DNA of 64,000 nucleotides from positions 23,462,001-23,526,000 of the forward strand of contig NC_092674.1 in the NCBI RefSeq assembly GCF_964355755.1, read 5' to 3'. A program made the translations under genes and the position numbers. The number at the start of each line of letters is the position of its first letter. Positions within the stretch are counted from its first letter, which is position 1. Of the stretch, positions 1-12,100 are shown piece by piece. Under the pieces are notes generated by a model. The model searched no databases. It was not told where the DNA came from and saw only the letters and a program-made list of their open reading frames with translations. The stretch comes from Antedon mediterranea. Its lineage: Eukaryota; Echinodermata; Crinoidea; Comatulida; Antedonidae.

Positions 1-65
1 GTGGAATTCAGATTTTGGGGCATCTATCCAAGCCTTGGCTAGGCCTAGTGGTCGTAGTGTCCACA

Positions 66-276
66 AGGCTAGGCCTAAGCCTGACGCGATCTATTGCTAG
101 TATTCATTTTGTAAGCGTTTTTTTGTTTTCTCGAATAATAACGGCGACTCCCCGGTGGTACAAGGTTAGGCCTAGACCTGATGCAATTTGTTGTTATTTA
201 TTTTCATAATTCTTTATGTTTCGCTAAAATAACGACAAACCCCCGGGGGGGTGTATACACCCCTCCCCCCGGGGGA
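66..276. repeat. Diverged tandem duplication plus GC-rich palindrome
   Basis: Two diverged copies of a roughly 95 bp unit lie head to tail (about 66-163 and 164-250), each beginning with an AAGG(C/T)TAGGCCTA-like run and ending in a C-run. They are followed by a C/G palindrome around 240-276 centred on GTATAC. The stretch is intronic to KIF4 or upstream of its first visible exon. I see no coding signal. Confidence 0.5.
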
Positions 277-312
277 ATTTGCCGACCGGCACTCCAAAAA
301 GCTGGTGACGTC

Positions 313-404
313 CCTGAATATGGTAGTGAATATGATGTCATCGTGTCCATATATGAGCACATCCACATTTTTTTGTAAAGTTTGATTGTGTAGACAGAGC
401 TTAA
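313..404. mobile_element. Partial AGCTCTGTCTA-family MITE
   Basis: This is the right half of the recurrent hairpin repeat. It contains the internal TATGGTAGTGA and CCATATATG motifs and ends in GTGTAGACAGAGCTTA. The left arm is missing or decayed. Other copies in this window are listed separately. Confidence 0.6.
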
Positions 405-493
405 TACACTACTTTATATTGCCTGGTTTTCTTCCCGTATTTATATAGAATTAATTTGTTGAAATATGATGAAATCAATCTATGTTGTTTCAG

Positions 494-3400
494 ATGATAA
501 AGAAAAGAGTCGTTGGAAGAACATTAATAATATAGTAGAGGCGAAGTGCGCACTTAAGTGGCTGATGGAAACAGTAAGTTATAATTTCTTTTGCCCAAAC
601 TCACCAGCTCAATGATAATAGTTCATTCTTAAATAGCTCATAAGCAAGCTATAAATCCGCTGTACACAATTTAAAACAGATAAGAATTGAAATTAATGAA
701 AAACTTTTTTAAAAAGGAAAGACTTCTAGAAAGAGTCTGATAAAGTTGGTAGGGAATTCCACAGAGCTGGAGCTGCCACAACAAAAGCTCTTCCACCATG
801 TGGATGTCCTAGTCGTAGGAACTACTAGCAGACATGAGCAGTGATGTCAAAAGTATAGGGCCTCCTCAGAAATATTATTTAGTAAATAAAGATAATCACC
901 TAAAATATATATACCTGTATGATATTCAGAACATATGACTCTACTGTAGTTTATTGTTGATGCAATAAAATGAGTAAGTTTCTTGTTATTTTCACACGTA
1001 TAATTACTGTAATGTTCTCTGTTTTTATAAGCTTTAGCTTTATATTACTGTGTTATCGAATGATGATAAGTAGATAAATATACTTTTTAGAAAAATGGTG
1101 TATTTATTTATTGTCATTCATTATCATTTATTCAACCTAGTATTAAACAAGCCTTTATAAATCTATTTATTTTGACTTAACAGGCTGTAGTGTCTAAGGT
1201 AGAGAGTGGGGTTCATGTCGGTGAAGTTCGAGATTTACAGACTTCTCTTGATGAGGCTACCAAAGCCATATGTGAAATTAGGTCTCAACTTGAAGAAGTA
1301 AAAAAGACCCATCAACAGGATCTAACAAAAGTTCAGCAAAGTCATGAAGAAAAGGTAAAAATGACAAGTGTCAACCCTTGAAAATATGGGTGAAAAGGAA
1401 ATAGAATAGTTAGGACACTGTTGCATTGGAATTGTGAACAGGGTCAAGAGTTGACACTAATGCATGTCATGTTTATTATGTCCTTAGGCTAGACATTTAC
1501 ATTTGCCTCTTTCCACCCATGTGTACAAAGGGGTACCTGATAGGGTACAAAGGGGTACCTGATAGGGTACAAAGGGGTACCTGATAGGGTCAATCACAGC
1601 TTCTCTGATTATTAGCATTATGGTGCAGTATGTGTTTGATCCAATGATGTGAGAAGCCTTTCATTAAAGGACTATGTATACCTTGTCATCTGCCAATTGG
1701 CAGGTCCATGACAGTCTTCTTTCTCCATACCTCTCTAATTAGTGCTTCTTTTAGTTCCGAATATGTATATTTATTTTTTAATCTATCAAGCAGAGCTATT
1801 CCTTTTCTTCCTCTTTTTGGTTTACCTTCATAGCTTGCTTCTATCACAATTTTCAATAATCTTCCTTCCCTAATTTTATGTCCAATCCATTGTTTTTGCT
1901 ATCATTTTAATTGTTTGCCTCTCCTCCCCTATTTCAATCAAGGACTATGTATGAATGACAATGCATTATTATTGTTCTCATTGCTGTTGATTTAAATAGA
2001 AAATTTGTATTTGAGTATAGAATAGACCATCAATTATCTTCATTTATGCCATAAATAGTAATGTCTTCTCTTCTTCAAATTCTAGATCCTGTACCTGTTG
2101 AAACAACTACCACAGGCTACAGATCTCAGCATAACAAATGGTGCTGCCTCAGATAATAATCAAGAACTTCTTGACCGATTAGAATTTCAGGTAACTATTA
2201 TTACTTATAGAAATAATTTGTTGAAAATTTTCTTTGCTATACCAAAAAAAAAATTGTTGGTGAAACCTGCTTTCCAATGTTTTGTGAACTTCTCAAGTGC
2301 TGTTCCATCGAAGAAACGGTGACTATTTACTGTAAACAGCAATAGTGCCACCAGTCAATGTATTTGACTGGGATTGACCGGGCCTGCTCTGCCTTGTGCT
2401 GATGAGATCATCAAAGATGTGAGGTGTATCATTAACCCTCTTTGGTGATAAATATTACTACTAGTTAAAAATGTGTAGTATACAGTAACTGTGTAATTCC
2501 TGAAAATGAAATGGATGTTAAATAGATCATTTATTTCATTTTATTTATTTATTTTCCACATATTGTACAAAATAGAACAGATATTTATACTTTAGAAAAT
2601 AAAAAAAAAATATAAAGAGGACAATGTGTGAAAGGAGAACAAAATAAGTCATAATTGACCACATTAAGCAGTTGTCGTTGTTTTCTTGAGTAAATTATCA
2701 TAAATGTTAATAATTATTTTTATAGGAAAAGCAAATCTCTGATTTACATGGTCTTCATGAAAAGCTGCAAGCTTTTAGCTCTGAAAATGAAAACTTAAAG
2801 AAGGTAAATTGATATCAACTATTTCGGCGTTCCTCAAACTATGGGCGGCGGCCCAAATTTGGGGCACGACATTTTTAAGGGCTGTGGGATGGTATGGGAA
2901 ATAAAAAACACAAAGAAGATGTTTTCCCAGCATCAAATATGCCGTTCTTTTAGCAATATGAAGCTTTCAACAAACAATAAAATGTTGAGATGATACATGG
3001 TTATGAGTTAAGTCTATATGTGGTTGGATCTTGTCGAAAATGATTGTAAACATACCAAACACAATTGATGTGAGGCTAAAGTTTTGATGGCAGTGTAGAA
3101 TCTGTGACGCAAACCCAATAACATGCGTCATGTGTTACAAAGGGGAAACCTGCACTGAATTTTGGTAAATCATCAGTGAAAGTTTACCACCCAAATGAAT
3201 TACAATGTAATTTCCAGGGACCTACAGGTCCATATTCAATTTTCTTACATCAGGCCCAACCATGGTGATGCACCATGGGTAGTTGGGCTGCGGTTTGGTA
3301 CCGGATTTTAGGCCGCGAAATAAAATGTTTACGGAACTCTGATCTATATTGTCTTTAGATTGCTTTCTTTGTTGATACACTCACTCTTGCTATCCAATCA

Positions 3401-6400
3401 ATGTGATCACATCAATTATTATTTATTTATTCAACCATATTTCACGAGGGTGACCCAGCCAGCGGAAGCTTATGGCATCATTGACTTTCTTGTAGATGCT
3501 TTAATTGTAGAATGTAATTTGTTGGTTTATTTCGGTGCTCTGTTTTGCGGCCCCGGTTGACTAACTAGCATAGCTGTTTGCCTTTACATTAGTATATGGC
3601 AGAAATTGAATAATAAAAAAAAATAATAAAGGTTAGTTAGTTAGTCTAGTGCCAGTGCAACAGAATAATATTACAATTCTGAAATTTGTGTTGTTTGTTT
3701 ACACAGCAACTGACGCTTGCGAACTATCATGGAAGAAAATTGAATCTGATGCCTTCTATGACCTCACCAGATACGACCCCATCACCAGCCCCAAAGCCAG
3801 TCAAGAAGTTTAAGGTAAAGATACACTACTGTGTATCCATGTATTCACCACTGGATTAAATGAAATATTGTAGGGTTGTTTATACAGTCAATTCTCGCAA
3901 TACCAGACTTTCTGAAAACTGGAAACTCTCCAAAAACCAGACATTTCTTGATGTCCAAAATGTCCCAAATTCATTCATTTTGTTACCATTGGAAACACAT
4001 TTAGAATACCACATTTTCCAGAAGACCAGACATATTAGGCCAGTGTCCCGTATTGGGAGAGTTGAATCTTCCTTTAATTCTCTTCGATTAGATATCCAAT
4101 ATGCTTCATCTTTACTTTTCCTTCAAATAATTCCTCAAAAACCATCTCTCATATGTCCAATTAATTTTGATCACATTTTTACTTGAATTCCCCATTGAAG
4201 ATTTCTGTTTTTTTTATAAATTAAATTTGATTATTTAGTTAATCATATAAAAATTGTCTGTACTGGTCTAAGGGTCCCCAATGAACAGCTTCGACTGGAT
4301 AGACTTCCTCATAAAATATTTTTAAAATAAATATAATAAAAATGAACTTGATTTAATGTATAATAATAATAGCGTGTCAATTTATTTCTCAATATTAAAT
4401 AAATAAAATGTTTGAAATGAATATACTGTATTTATTAGAATACACACCCCTCCCCACGAAATAATTCCCCCTCCCCTCGAATAAATTCCCCCTCCCCTCG
4501 AATAAATTCCCCCTCCCCTCGAATAAACGCACGTATCCTATTACAACACATTTCTATTTGTAGTAAAATTCATTGATTGACATGATCTACAATTTACCAA
4601 CCATTTTAATTTTTACTGTATTTTATTACGTCTCGATATTAATTGTGTTCATATTTTTTCCAATCTATGACGTATTTATTTGATTATACATGTTACCATA
4701 TTACACCAAAACAAATAATTGCCTCCCCCGAACAAATGTCTTCCTCAAACGCACCCTCCAAAAACCCTCCCGGGTCGTTTATTCGAATAAATACGGTAAT
4801 AGTGAAACAAAGAAATACTTTGAAAATGAACGGTGCTTTTGTGACAGGAGGAACGTCATGGTACTACGACAGGATTTGAACCTAAGATGCATGGATTAGT
4901 AAGCTAACATATTAACCACAAAGCTACAGTGCCACTCTTATCATTTTTGTTTATTTTTTTATATTTTTATTTAGAAAAAAGTGTCCGAACCAAAAGAGCA
5001 CATAACAATTGAAGAACTGGATAATCTGTTCCAATCTGACGAAGAAGAGCCTAGTTCCGTTGATTCTGATTCAGATTGGCACGCGACTCCCATTATTAAG
5101 CGATCAAGAAAATTTATTAAGAAAGTATCCTTACCTTCAAAAGTAAGTTTTTAATAAAAATTAATTAGCGTAAAACCCTATTAAGACCGAACAAAGTGTC
5201 CCAACAGTAGGAGTGTCCCCTCTGAATGGATGGTTATGTTGTTGAAACACATAATTCGCCTCGTTTGTGTCACACTAAAGTGTCTCTTTAATAGAGGTGT
5301 CCCCTTAATAGAGGTGTCCCCTTAGTAGGAGTATCCCAGAACATGTGATTCATTCACTGCAATAAACAGCTGATATACTTTTTAAATATCTTTAGGGAAA
5401 GGTTAAAATGTGCACAAATACAGTTACTGCAGTAACTCCAATAGAATCATTGTGATATGAGAGTTCTTATCTGAGATTGAACCCAGGTCTTTCTGCAGTT
5501 TTCGTTTGTTAAACTTCCCAATTCTTGTCAAATGAAATATCATTATTTTTATTATTCTTCTTTCTATTATTACTACTAACTCGTGTGTTACTATCGTGTA
5601 GGATGGCTGCAAATGCAAACGTAGCTGCGGCAATAAGAAGTGTAGCTGTGTGAAGAATGGGATTGGTTGCAGTGAAAGTTGTGGTTGCTCACATGAAAAA
5701 TGCATGAATAAACAACCCAAACTTGTAAGTTTAATCATAACATTCTGGCTATACAGTGGAACCTTCAGGACCAAACAAATTGTCCCCTTAATAGCTGATG
5801 TCCCCGTCACATTTGACAGCGGGAAACCTGCCACTAATATAATGGATTAAAAATGTTTAAAACATATATAAAATATTTAAAAACATTTTAAAAACTTGTT
5901 ATATAAAATATCACATATCTTATTACAAAAACATTGATAATTATCAAAAAAAGAGTCAATGGAATTATCTTTTTTTTAACACAATTATTAAAAAGTAAAC
6001 TGATACGAGAAATAATTCAATAGGGGTGTCTCTTAAATAGTGGTGTCTCCTGAATAGAGGTGTCCCTTCAATAGAGGTGTCCCTTCAATAGGAGTGTCCC
6101 TTCAATAGGAGTGTCCCTTCAATAGAGGTGTCCCTTCAATAGGAGTGTCCCTTAAATAGAGGTGTCCCTTCAATAGAGGTGTCCCTTCAATAGAGGTGTC
6201 CCTTCAATAGAGGTGTCCCTTCAATAGGAGTGTCCCTTCAATAGGAGTGTCCCTTCAATAGGGGTGTCCCTTCAATAGGAGTGTCCCTTCAATAGGGGTG
6301 TCCCTTCAATAGAGGTGTCCCTTCAATAGAAGTGTCCCTTCAATAGGAGTGTCCCTTCAATAGGAGTGTCCCTTCAATAGAGGTGTCCCTTCAATAGGAG

Positions 6401-6884
6401 TGTCTCTTCAATAGAGGTGTCCCTTCAATAGGAGTGTCCCAAAGAGTTTTAATGTATTTTGTTTTGTATATTTCACTATAACATTATTTTTAAAACTATA
6501 ATAATGATAATTATTAGATTAATAATATTGTATTAATATTACATTTCTATTTTGTCCTCAATTTAGAATGAGAGTGAAAACACATCGCAGATGAATGCAA
6601 CCGTAGTTTTAGATTCCACAAATGATTCAGTTCGCACACCTACTAACGTCAGTTCATCTGAAAGTGACAACCAATCAGAAGGCAGCACAAAAAGCCGACA
6701 AATATTCTCACTATTAGATAACACTTTCACAAAAAAGGAGAAAAAATTGTGCAAGCGAAGTATAAAACCCATGAACGATTTAAAAATAGCGGAGAATTCG
6801 GATCCCGACGTATCTGGTCCGAATAAGAAGCGCAAGTTATTGAACAATAGCCATACTTTTTTTAAACCGTTAGTTAAATTCTGA
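494..6884 (+). CDS. KIF4: Chromokinesin KIF4, C-terminal part (5' end outside window)
   Basis: Eight exons with matching phases: 494-573, 1184-1354, 2086-2190, 2726-2803, 3707-3814, 4975-5142, 5602-5724, 6567-6884 (TGA stop), about 382 residues. The first exon starts with the last two bases of a codon, so the motor and most of the coiled coil lie upstream. Visible in order: the coiled-coil end with the KIF4-typical stretch IVEAKCALKWL, heptad-rich Glu/Lys/Gln exons, an acidic linker (LDNLFQSDEEEPSSVDSDSD), then the CXC domain in exon 5602-5724 with nine cysteines (CKCKRSC, KKCSC, CGCSHEKC), which in KIF4 proteins binds an iron-sulfur cluster. The last exon is Ser/Thr-rich, carries a basic NKKRK motif and ends near SHTFFKPL, resembling the family's terminal SFF region. 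KIF4 proteins are plus-end kinesins acting in chromosome condensation and, with PRC1, at the central spindle. The resemblance of the tail and CXC makes the family call strong; KIF4A and KIF4B are not distinguishable. Confidence 0.93.
1521..1590 (+). repeat. 22 bp tandem repeat, three copies
   Basis: Three near-identical copies of a 22 bp unit containing GGTACCTGATAGGG lie in the KIF4 intron between the exons ending at 1354 and starting at 2086. The block has no coding potential. Confidence 0.8.
1707..1898 (-). mobile_element. LINE reverse-transcriptase tail fragment, antisense
   Basis: Read on the minus strand, about 60 codons are open and resemble the C-terminal end of non-LTR retrotransposon ORF2 proteins. 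They run from a W-I-G-H-K motif through a basic KPKRGRKG stretch to LLDRLKN and YSELKEALIREVWRK. It is a short, isolated fragment, so it is a dead remnant inside a KIF4 intron. The clade (RTE- or Jockey-like) cannot be decided by eye. Confidence 0.55.
2824..3345. mobile_element. Putative non-autonomous hAT-like element
   Basis: The left end (GTTCCTCAAAC followed by a GGCGGCCC run) resembles the reverse complement of the right end (GGCCGCG, then TTTACGGAAC). Such GTTCC...CGCGGCC ends are common in degraded hAT-type transposons. No transposase reading frame is visible in the roughly 520 bp. The termini are only partly matched, so the class is inference. Confidence 0.4.
4424..4798. mobile_element. 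MITE with TATTTATTCGAATA-type ends
   Basis: The left end reads TACTGTATTTATTAGAATA and the right end is its approximate inverse, ATTCGAATAAATACGGTA. Inside, 4447-4535 holds about four copies of a 23 bp C-rich tandem repeat (ATTCCCCCTCCCCTCGAATAA-like). A related fragment recurs near 23745-23800. It lies in the KIF4 intron before the exon at 4975. Confidence 0.6.
4857..4930 (-). mobile_element. tRNA-derived SINE head fragment, antisense
   Basis: On the minus strand an A-box-like GTAGCTTTGTGGTTAA is followed about 30 nt later by a B-box-like AGGTTCAAATCC, the internal polymerase III promoter layout of tRNA-derived SINEs. No cloverleaf is maintained, so it is not a tRNA gene. Confidence 0.5.
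5168..5345. mobile_element. Copy of the CCCTATTAAG repeat family
   Basis: It opens with AAAACCCTATTAAGACC and ends in repeated TTAATAGAGGTGTCCCC motifs. It is the same family that gives rise to the minisatellites at 6020-6445, 9918-11125, 24727-25790 and 32260-33400. It is intronic in KIF4. Confidence 0.6.
6020..6445 (+). repeat. 18 bp minisatellite (CTTCAATAGGAGTGTCCC)
   Basis: About 23 head-to-tail copies of an 18 bp unit vary mainly as GGAG, AGAG, or GGGG before TGTCCC. The array lies in the last KIF4 intron, inside a longer element whose outer ends are visible near 5755 (AGTGGAACCTTCAGGACC) and 6455. No gene signal is present. Confidence 0.9.
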
Positions 6885-7086
6885 CTAACCGGTTCAAATT
6901 ATCCAACGTCTTTGTCTAGTAGGCATATATTTTTACATCAAGATTAACTTTGTATATATGTAATTCATGTAAATGAAATGTTATAATTGAAATGTAAGTG
7001 TAGTTCCCACGGGGCTGAGGGACACACAGACAAGAGAAAGATTGCTTTTAATTTGGTGAACGGCGGCTTTATGCTAGTCGAGAATC

Positions 7087-7214
7087 TTAAGCTCTGTCTA
7101 AATTGTCACCCTAGTTTGATAAAAAATGTGTGATGTGCCCAAATATGTTAGTAATATGACGATGTGTCCATATATTTGTTGTCACATAAAGTTTGGTAGT
7201 GTTGACAGAGCTTT
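7087..7214. mobile_element. AGCTCTGTCTA-family MITE, nearly complete copy
   Basis: The left end AAGCTCTGTCTAAATTG and the inverted right end TGTTGACAGAGCTT bracket the internal motifs GTGTGATGTGCCCAAATATG and TGTCCATATAT. It is a roughly 128 bp hairpin flanked by T/TA, consistent with a TA target duplication (Tc1/mariner-like). It overlaps the KIF4 3' UTR region. Confidence 0.75.
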
Positions 7215-7360
7215 ACACCCCTGTTTGACCATATTGCCATATGTGTAGCTCTGGATATAAACAAGCGATTGAAGAGCACCTAATTACTCACCTAAACTGG
7301 AAAATATATATATATCTGCATTAACTTAAGTCTGTCAATTGATTTTTGATTAATAATGTA

Positions 7361-7376
7361 AATAAAATAAAATAAA
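7361..7376 (+). terminator. KIF4: KIF4 polyadenylation signal cluster
   Basis: Three overlapping AATAAA hexamers occur about 480 bp after the KIF4 stop codon. There is no competing gene on either strand here. The exact cleavage site is not visible. Confidence 0.5.
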
Positions 7377-8417
7377 TTTTGTTTGGAAGTATTGATAGGC
7401 CTAAATATCATTTTAAAAATTCATGTCAAATGATTTATAAATGGAATAATGGGATATGAATTATTAAGGCATTTTGTAAATTAATTCATAAAATGATATT
7501 TGTATTGAAAAGCATACTAGTATATTTGTCTACTTTATCTGTCTACTCTGTTTCAATGAGTCGGTGTCACAATATTTTTTTTTTTACTCTATTGACGTCC
7601 CATATTTGTTTGTGTATTTCCGGTTACTCGTGAAGAAAGAAAGTTCGAACTATCCAAGCATGTCAAACAACAACAATTGTAGCTCCTCACCACATGTGAA
7701 TTTAGTTTGGATGGGTTGTTCCTTCGGTTCACCGTTCCTTCACGTTTTTGTTGAAATTGAAAAGGTGAAATGCAAAATTAAAACAATAACCAGCTTCTAT
7801 TATTAGGTCTAGGCTAATGTACAGTAGTATAATGTGTCATTTATTACTATTTTGATATTACTTCTATTTTTATTTTAGGTCTAGGCCTAGCTAGTAGTAG
7901 GCTAGCTAACTAGATAAGTAGTAGCTAGCTAGCCTGCTACCTGTCTGTAGTAGGCTGGTCATAGACCTCTAGCTAGTAGACTGTAGTCAGCTTGGAGGAG
8001 GCCAAGAAGCTGGCCTACCTACACTAAGTCATACGGATCGTACATTACAGCTAGCTACACTACTAGCCGCCTAGCTTTTAGTTCGTACAACTTGGTGTCT
8101 TGGTTGGTTGCTGCACTGTTTTGTTAATTTGTTTCGGAGAGAGGGGCATTTTTAATTACAGTTCTGGCACCAGAACGCAACAAACCATTCAGAGATACTA
8201 TTATTATTGTGTTCGCTATTACGCTGAGGCTCTCTAAACCTAAAAAACCCTCTAGACTAGGCAAATTGATAATCACCACCACGGTCACAGCCAGTTTTAA
8301 ACTACATTGGGGTATACTCACAACTAGTGTTTACAATTTTGGAGGCCAGTCAATTACGTACTGCTTACAGAAACCCAACCACTTTGTTTTAATTTAAGGT
8401 TTAGGACTTAATGAAAA

Positions 8418-9151
8418 CGCCGTGGCTAAAGATACGGTACCGTATCCTAACTTCCGTTTGCTAAAGGTACGGTAAAATTGCATTACGTCATAACCAGCCA
8501 ATGGGGTGCTGGGATGTTGTGTGTGACGTCATCGTATAAGGACTTTGGATTTTTTTTCAAAACAGTGATCAACCGCATTTTCTTTATGCTTCATTTACCG
8601 CTATTATCGCTGTCGTTTGTGACAAAAACTAAATGTAGCCTACGTCTGTTATAATTGAAAAGCCAAAACATGTTGATTTTAATACTAGAATACAGAAAAC
8701 TGTTTCAAAAGAGGCCTACTACTATGTACTATAACCTCATATGAGTTTGTGTAGGAAAAGCGGTGCCAGGTTGGGGCCAGCTGCATGTGTGCGCTGATTT
8801 CTGTGGCTCATAACTGGGGCTACTGTCTAAATCATAGTATTTGAGGGCCCCTTTATTGTCCGCATTTGCTTGTTTATAGTCACCATCTGTAAACAAAGTT
8901 TAATAAACAATATAGGCCTAAATAGGCCATTTGGAATAAAAATAAAACCCTCATCAGCGCACACGCATCCATGCAGCCTGGCGCTGCCGATAGGCATTCT
9001 CTACAGACTCGATATGAAAAAAAAATCCAAAGTCCTTATACGATGACGTCACATACCAGCACCTTATTGGCTGATTATGACGTAATCCAATTTTACCGTA
9101 CCTTTTAGTAAACAGAAGTTAGAATACGGTACCGTATCTTTAGCCACAGCG
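8418..9151. mobile_element. 734 bp palindromic transposon (MITE) with perfect 9 bp TSD
   Basis: The ends are inverted repeats, CGC(C/T)GTGGCTAAAGATACGG and onward through about 150 bp (8418-8570 against about 9010-9151). The resemblance continues inward (8757-8815 against 8950-8993), so almost the whole element can fold back. Both sides carry the direct repeat TAATGAAAA (8409-8417 and 9152-9160), a 9 bp target-site duplication as seen with Mutator-like elements. No transposase is encoded. The right edge is 22 bp from the start codon at 9174, so the element probably supplies part of the 5' UTR or proximal promoter of the F-box/WD gene. Confidence 0.9.
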
Positions 9152-9173
9152 TAATGAAAAATAAACAATAGAG

Positions 9174-12100
9174 ATGAATGTAATGGAAGGACCAGTTTGT
9201 AGTCTGAGGACCAGTTTCCAGTTTGAGGGTATACCTCATATTTTAGAAAGCATTTTCTGGCAACTTGATGCTAAGAGCATTTTGAGAGCAAAACAGGTTG
9301 GTATTTTTTATACTGTAATTTTAAACTAAAACAAAAGAAGGCTAACAAAGTTAGTTGATTTGTAAACAACCTTGACTACTAAAGCATATCATGATTGATT
9401 GATTTTATTCGATATTCATTTAAAATAGTAAAATATACAAAGTAGATAATTTAGAAAAGAATACGTACCTGGATAACCAAAAAGTTTATTATAAATATGC
9501 ATAATCAAGTAAAACAACTTTCGTAAGCACGTTATTGATTACAATTGTTGGAATTTACAAAACTGATTATGATTTTGTTGTTTCAGGTTTGTTGTTTATG
9601 GAAACAAACGGTCAAGAAGTTGGAGCGGAAAAAACATCTGTGGCGCCACTTATGCTTAAATGACATCTATAGGGCCTCTTTGATTGACATTATTGGGTTC
9701 AATCCCCAGTCACAGCACTTTGATTTGAAAAGAGTTTCTGATGGAAGATCAGGCTACACGGAAGATCTGTGGCAAAATGTGTATAGAAGTTGGAAGGCTG
9801 GACAATTGTTGGATCATTGTAAAAAAGAATCCTTCGAACCTGTACTACCTGTGAAGGGTCCATATGTTTGGAATAACATAGCACTAATAGGTGACAAATA
9901 TTTTCTTTTAAATAACAATAGAACCTCTATTAAGGGGACACCTTTTGTGTGATATGCTATAACATTCAGGCCATTTCCCATATTAGTACTCCTCACAGAA
10001 TATGTGAATAGTGGTGTCCCCTGAATAGAGGTTGACATCATAGTGTGATATAACATTCAGGCCATTTCCCAAATTAGTCCTCCTTGGTTTAACAGAATAT
10101 GTGAATAGTGGTGTCTCCTGAATAGAGGTTGACATCATAGTGTGATATAACATTCAGGCCATTTCCCATACTAGTCCTCCTTGGTTTAACAGAATATGTG
10201 AATAGTGGTGTCCCCTGAATAGAGGTTGACATCATAGTGTGATATAACATTCAAGCCATTTCCCATACTAGTCCTCCTTGGTTTAACAGAATATGTGAAT
10301 AGTTGTGTCCCCTGAATAGAGGTTGACATCATAGTGTGATATAACATTCAGGCCATTTCCCAAATTAGTCCTCGGTTTAACAGAATGTTTGAATAGTGGT
10401 GTCCCCTGAATAGAGGTTGACATCATAGTGTGATATAACATTCAGGCCATTTCCCAAATTAGTCCTCGGTTTAACAGAATATGTGAATAGTGGTGTCCCC
10501 TGAATAGAGGTTGACATCATAGTGTGATATAACATTCAGGCCATTTCCCAAATTAGTCCTCGGTTTAACAGAATATGTGAATAGTGGTGTCCCCTGAATA
10601 GAGGTTGACGTTATAGTGTGATATAACAAGCCATTTTCTATATTACTCCTTGTTGATTAAAACAGAATGTGTGAATACGGGTGTCCCCTGAATAGAGGTT
10701 TGACCTTATAGTATGATATATAACATTCAAGCCATTTCCTATATTATTTCTCGTTGGTTAAACAGAATGTGTGAATACGGGTGTCCCCTTAATAGAGGTT
10801 GACCTTATAGTGTGATATACAGTATAACATTCAAGCCATTTCTCATATTACTTCTCGTTGGTTATAAACAGAATATGTGAATAGGGGTGTCCCCTGAATA
10901 GAGGTTTGACCTTATAGTATGATATATAACATTCAAGCCATTTTCTATATTACTCCTTGTTGATTAAAACAGAATGTGTGAATAGTGGTGTCCCCTGAAT
11001 AGAAGTTTGACCTTATAGTATGGTATATAACATTCAAGCCATTTCTTATATTACTCCTCATTGGTTATAAACAGAATATGTAAATAGGGGTGTCTCCTGA
11101 ATAGAGGTTGACCCAAAGGGGAGGTTCCGGTGTATTCTATTTTGAAATGCCATTTTCTTTCACATGAAAAGTGTTGTGTTTGCTGAAATTATATATATAT
11201 TTTTTTCAGGAGCTTATATTTACATACTTTATTTTAGTGTATTGTATGTATGGAATGTCGATGTTGGTAATGAAATGATTTTCCATAAACGATTCACTCA
11301 CAGACGTCTTCATGGGCAGATTTATACATACTTACAAAGTAAGTAAGACATCCCCCATCCCCCTGACATTAACACATTTTGTGAATAAGTGCTTATAGCC
11401 CAGCAGCCAATGTCTATTTTTTACATAACCTTGCAATGTTTTCTATAGTTTTTTTATGGATTTTGATTCTTGATACCATCAGAATGAAGAATTGTTTTAC
11501 TGGACGGCTGTCAGCATTGAGCAATTTGCATAATTAGCATAAACAAAATGGCCACTGTTTTCATACATTGCTATATCTCTGGAAATACTGGATGTATTTA
11601 GTTAATTTTGTGTCAAATTGTTCACAATGTTTATGTTTATATTAGCTCTAATAGAACAGTTTTTGTAAAAGTGACCGGAACCCCATTTCAGAAATTTTGA
11701 AATTTGACCTCTTTTTGCCATATCTAAGTAATGGCAGGTCGGTAGGAATTAAAACATGTATGGCCCATAGAGAATCCAGAAGTTACCCATGGTTCATTTT
11801 GCCAAATTCATATGAGTCCCTTAAGGATTGAAGGTGCACAGACAGGCTTTTCAAATGGCTTAATCTTGTAACCCACAGTTTTAGCTGATATATTTCTAAT
11901 ACAGGGCCGTATGTAGCCAAATGCATTGATCCGATACAGAGGCCAAATGTAGAACTGAACATACAGTAGAGAACCGCGGAAGGGTCTAAATAGATGACCT
12001 GCTGTTGTTCATTTTAGGCAAATCCAGGTGGATTCCTTAAGGATCCGAGAGTGCACAGGCAGCTTTATTCCATGGGTCTATATGAACCCACAGTGTCATC

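Larger units (their letters stand above)
6885..9173. other. KIF4 3' UTR and intergenic spacer
   Basis: After the KIF4 stop the sequence is AT-rich. Overlapping AATAAA signals at about 7361-7376 are the likeliest polyadenylation site. The spacer then holds a MITE copy (7087-7214), a CTAG/AGGCCTAG-rich patch (about 7870-8085) and the 734 bp hairpin element at 8418-9151. The promoter and any 5' noncoding exon of the next gene must lie here, but I see no clear TATA box. Short open frames at 7564 and 8209 show no family resemblance. Confidence 0.6.

Noticed and set aside
3860-4186. 108-codon plus-strand frame in a KIF4 intron
   Set aside because: It follows a splice donor, contains repeat-like phrases (AATACCAGAC, ACCAGACATTT) and has no recognisable domain; the real KIF4 exon continues at 4975 in matching phase.
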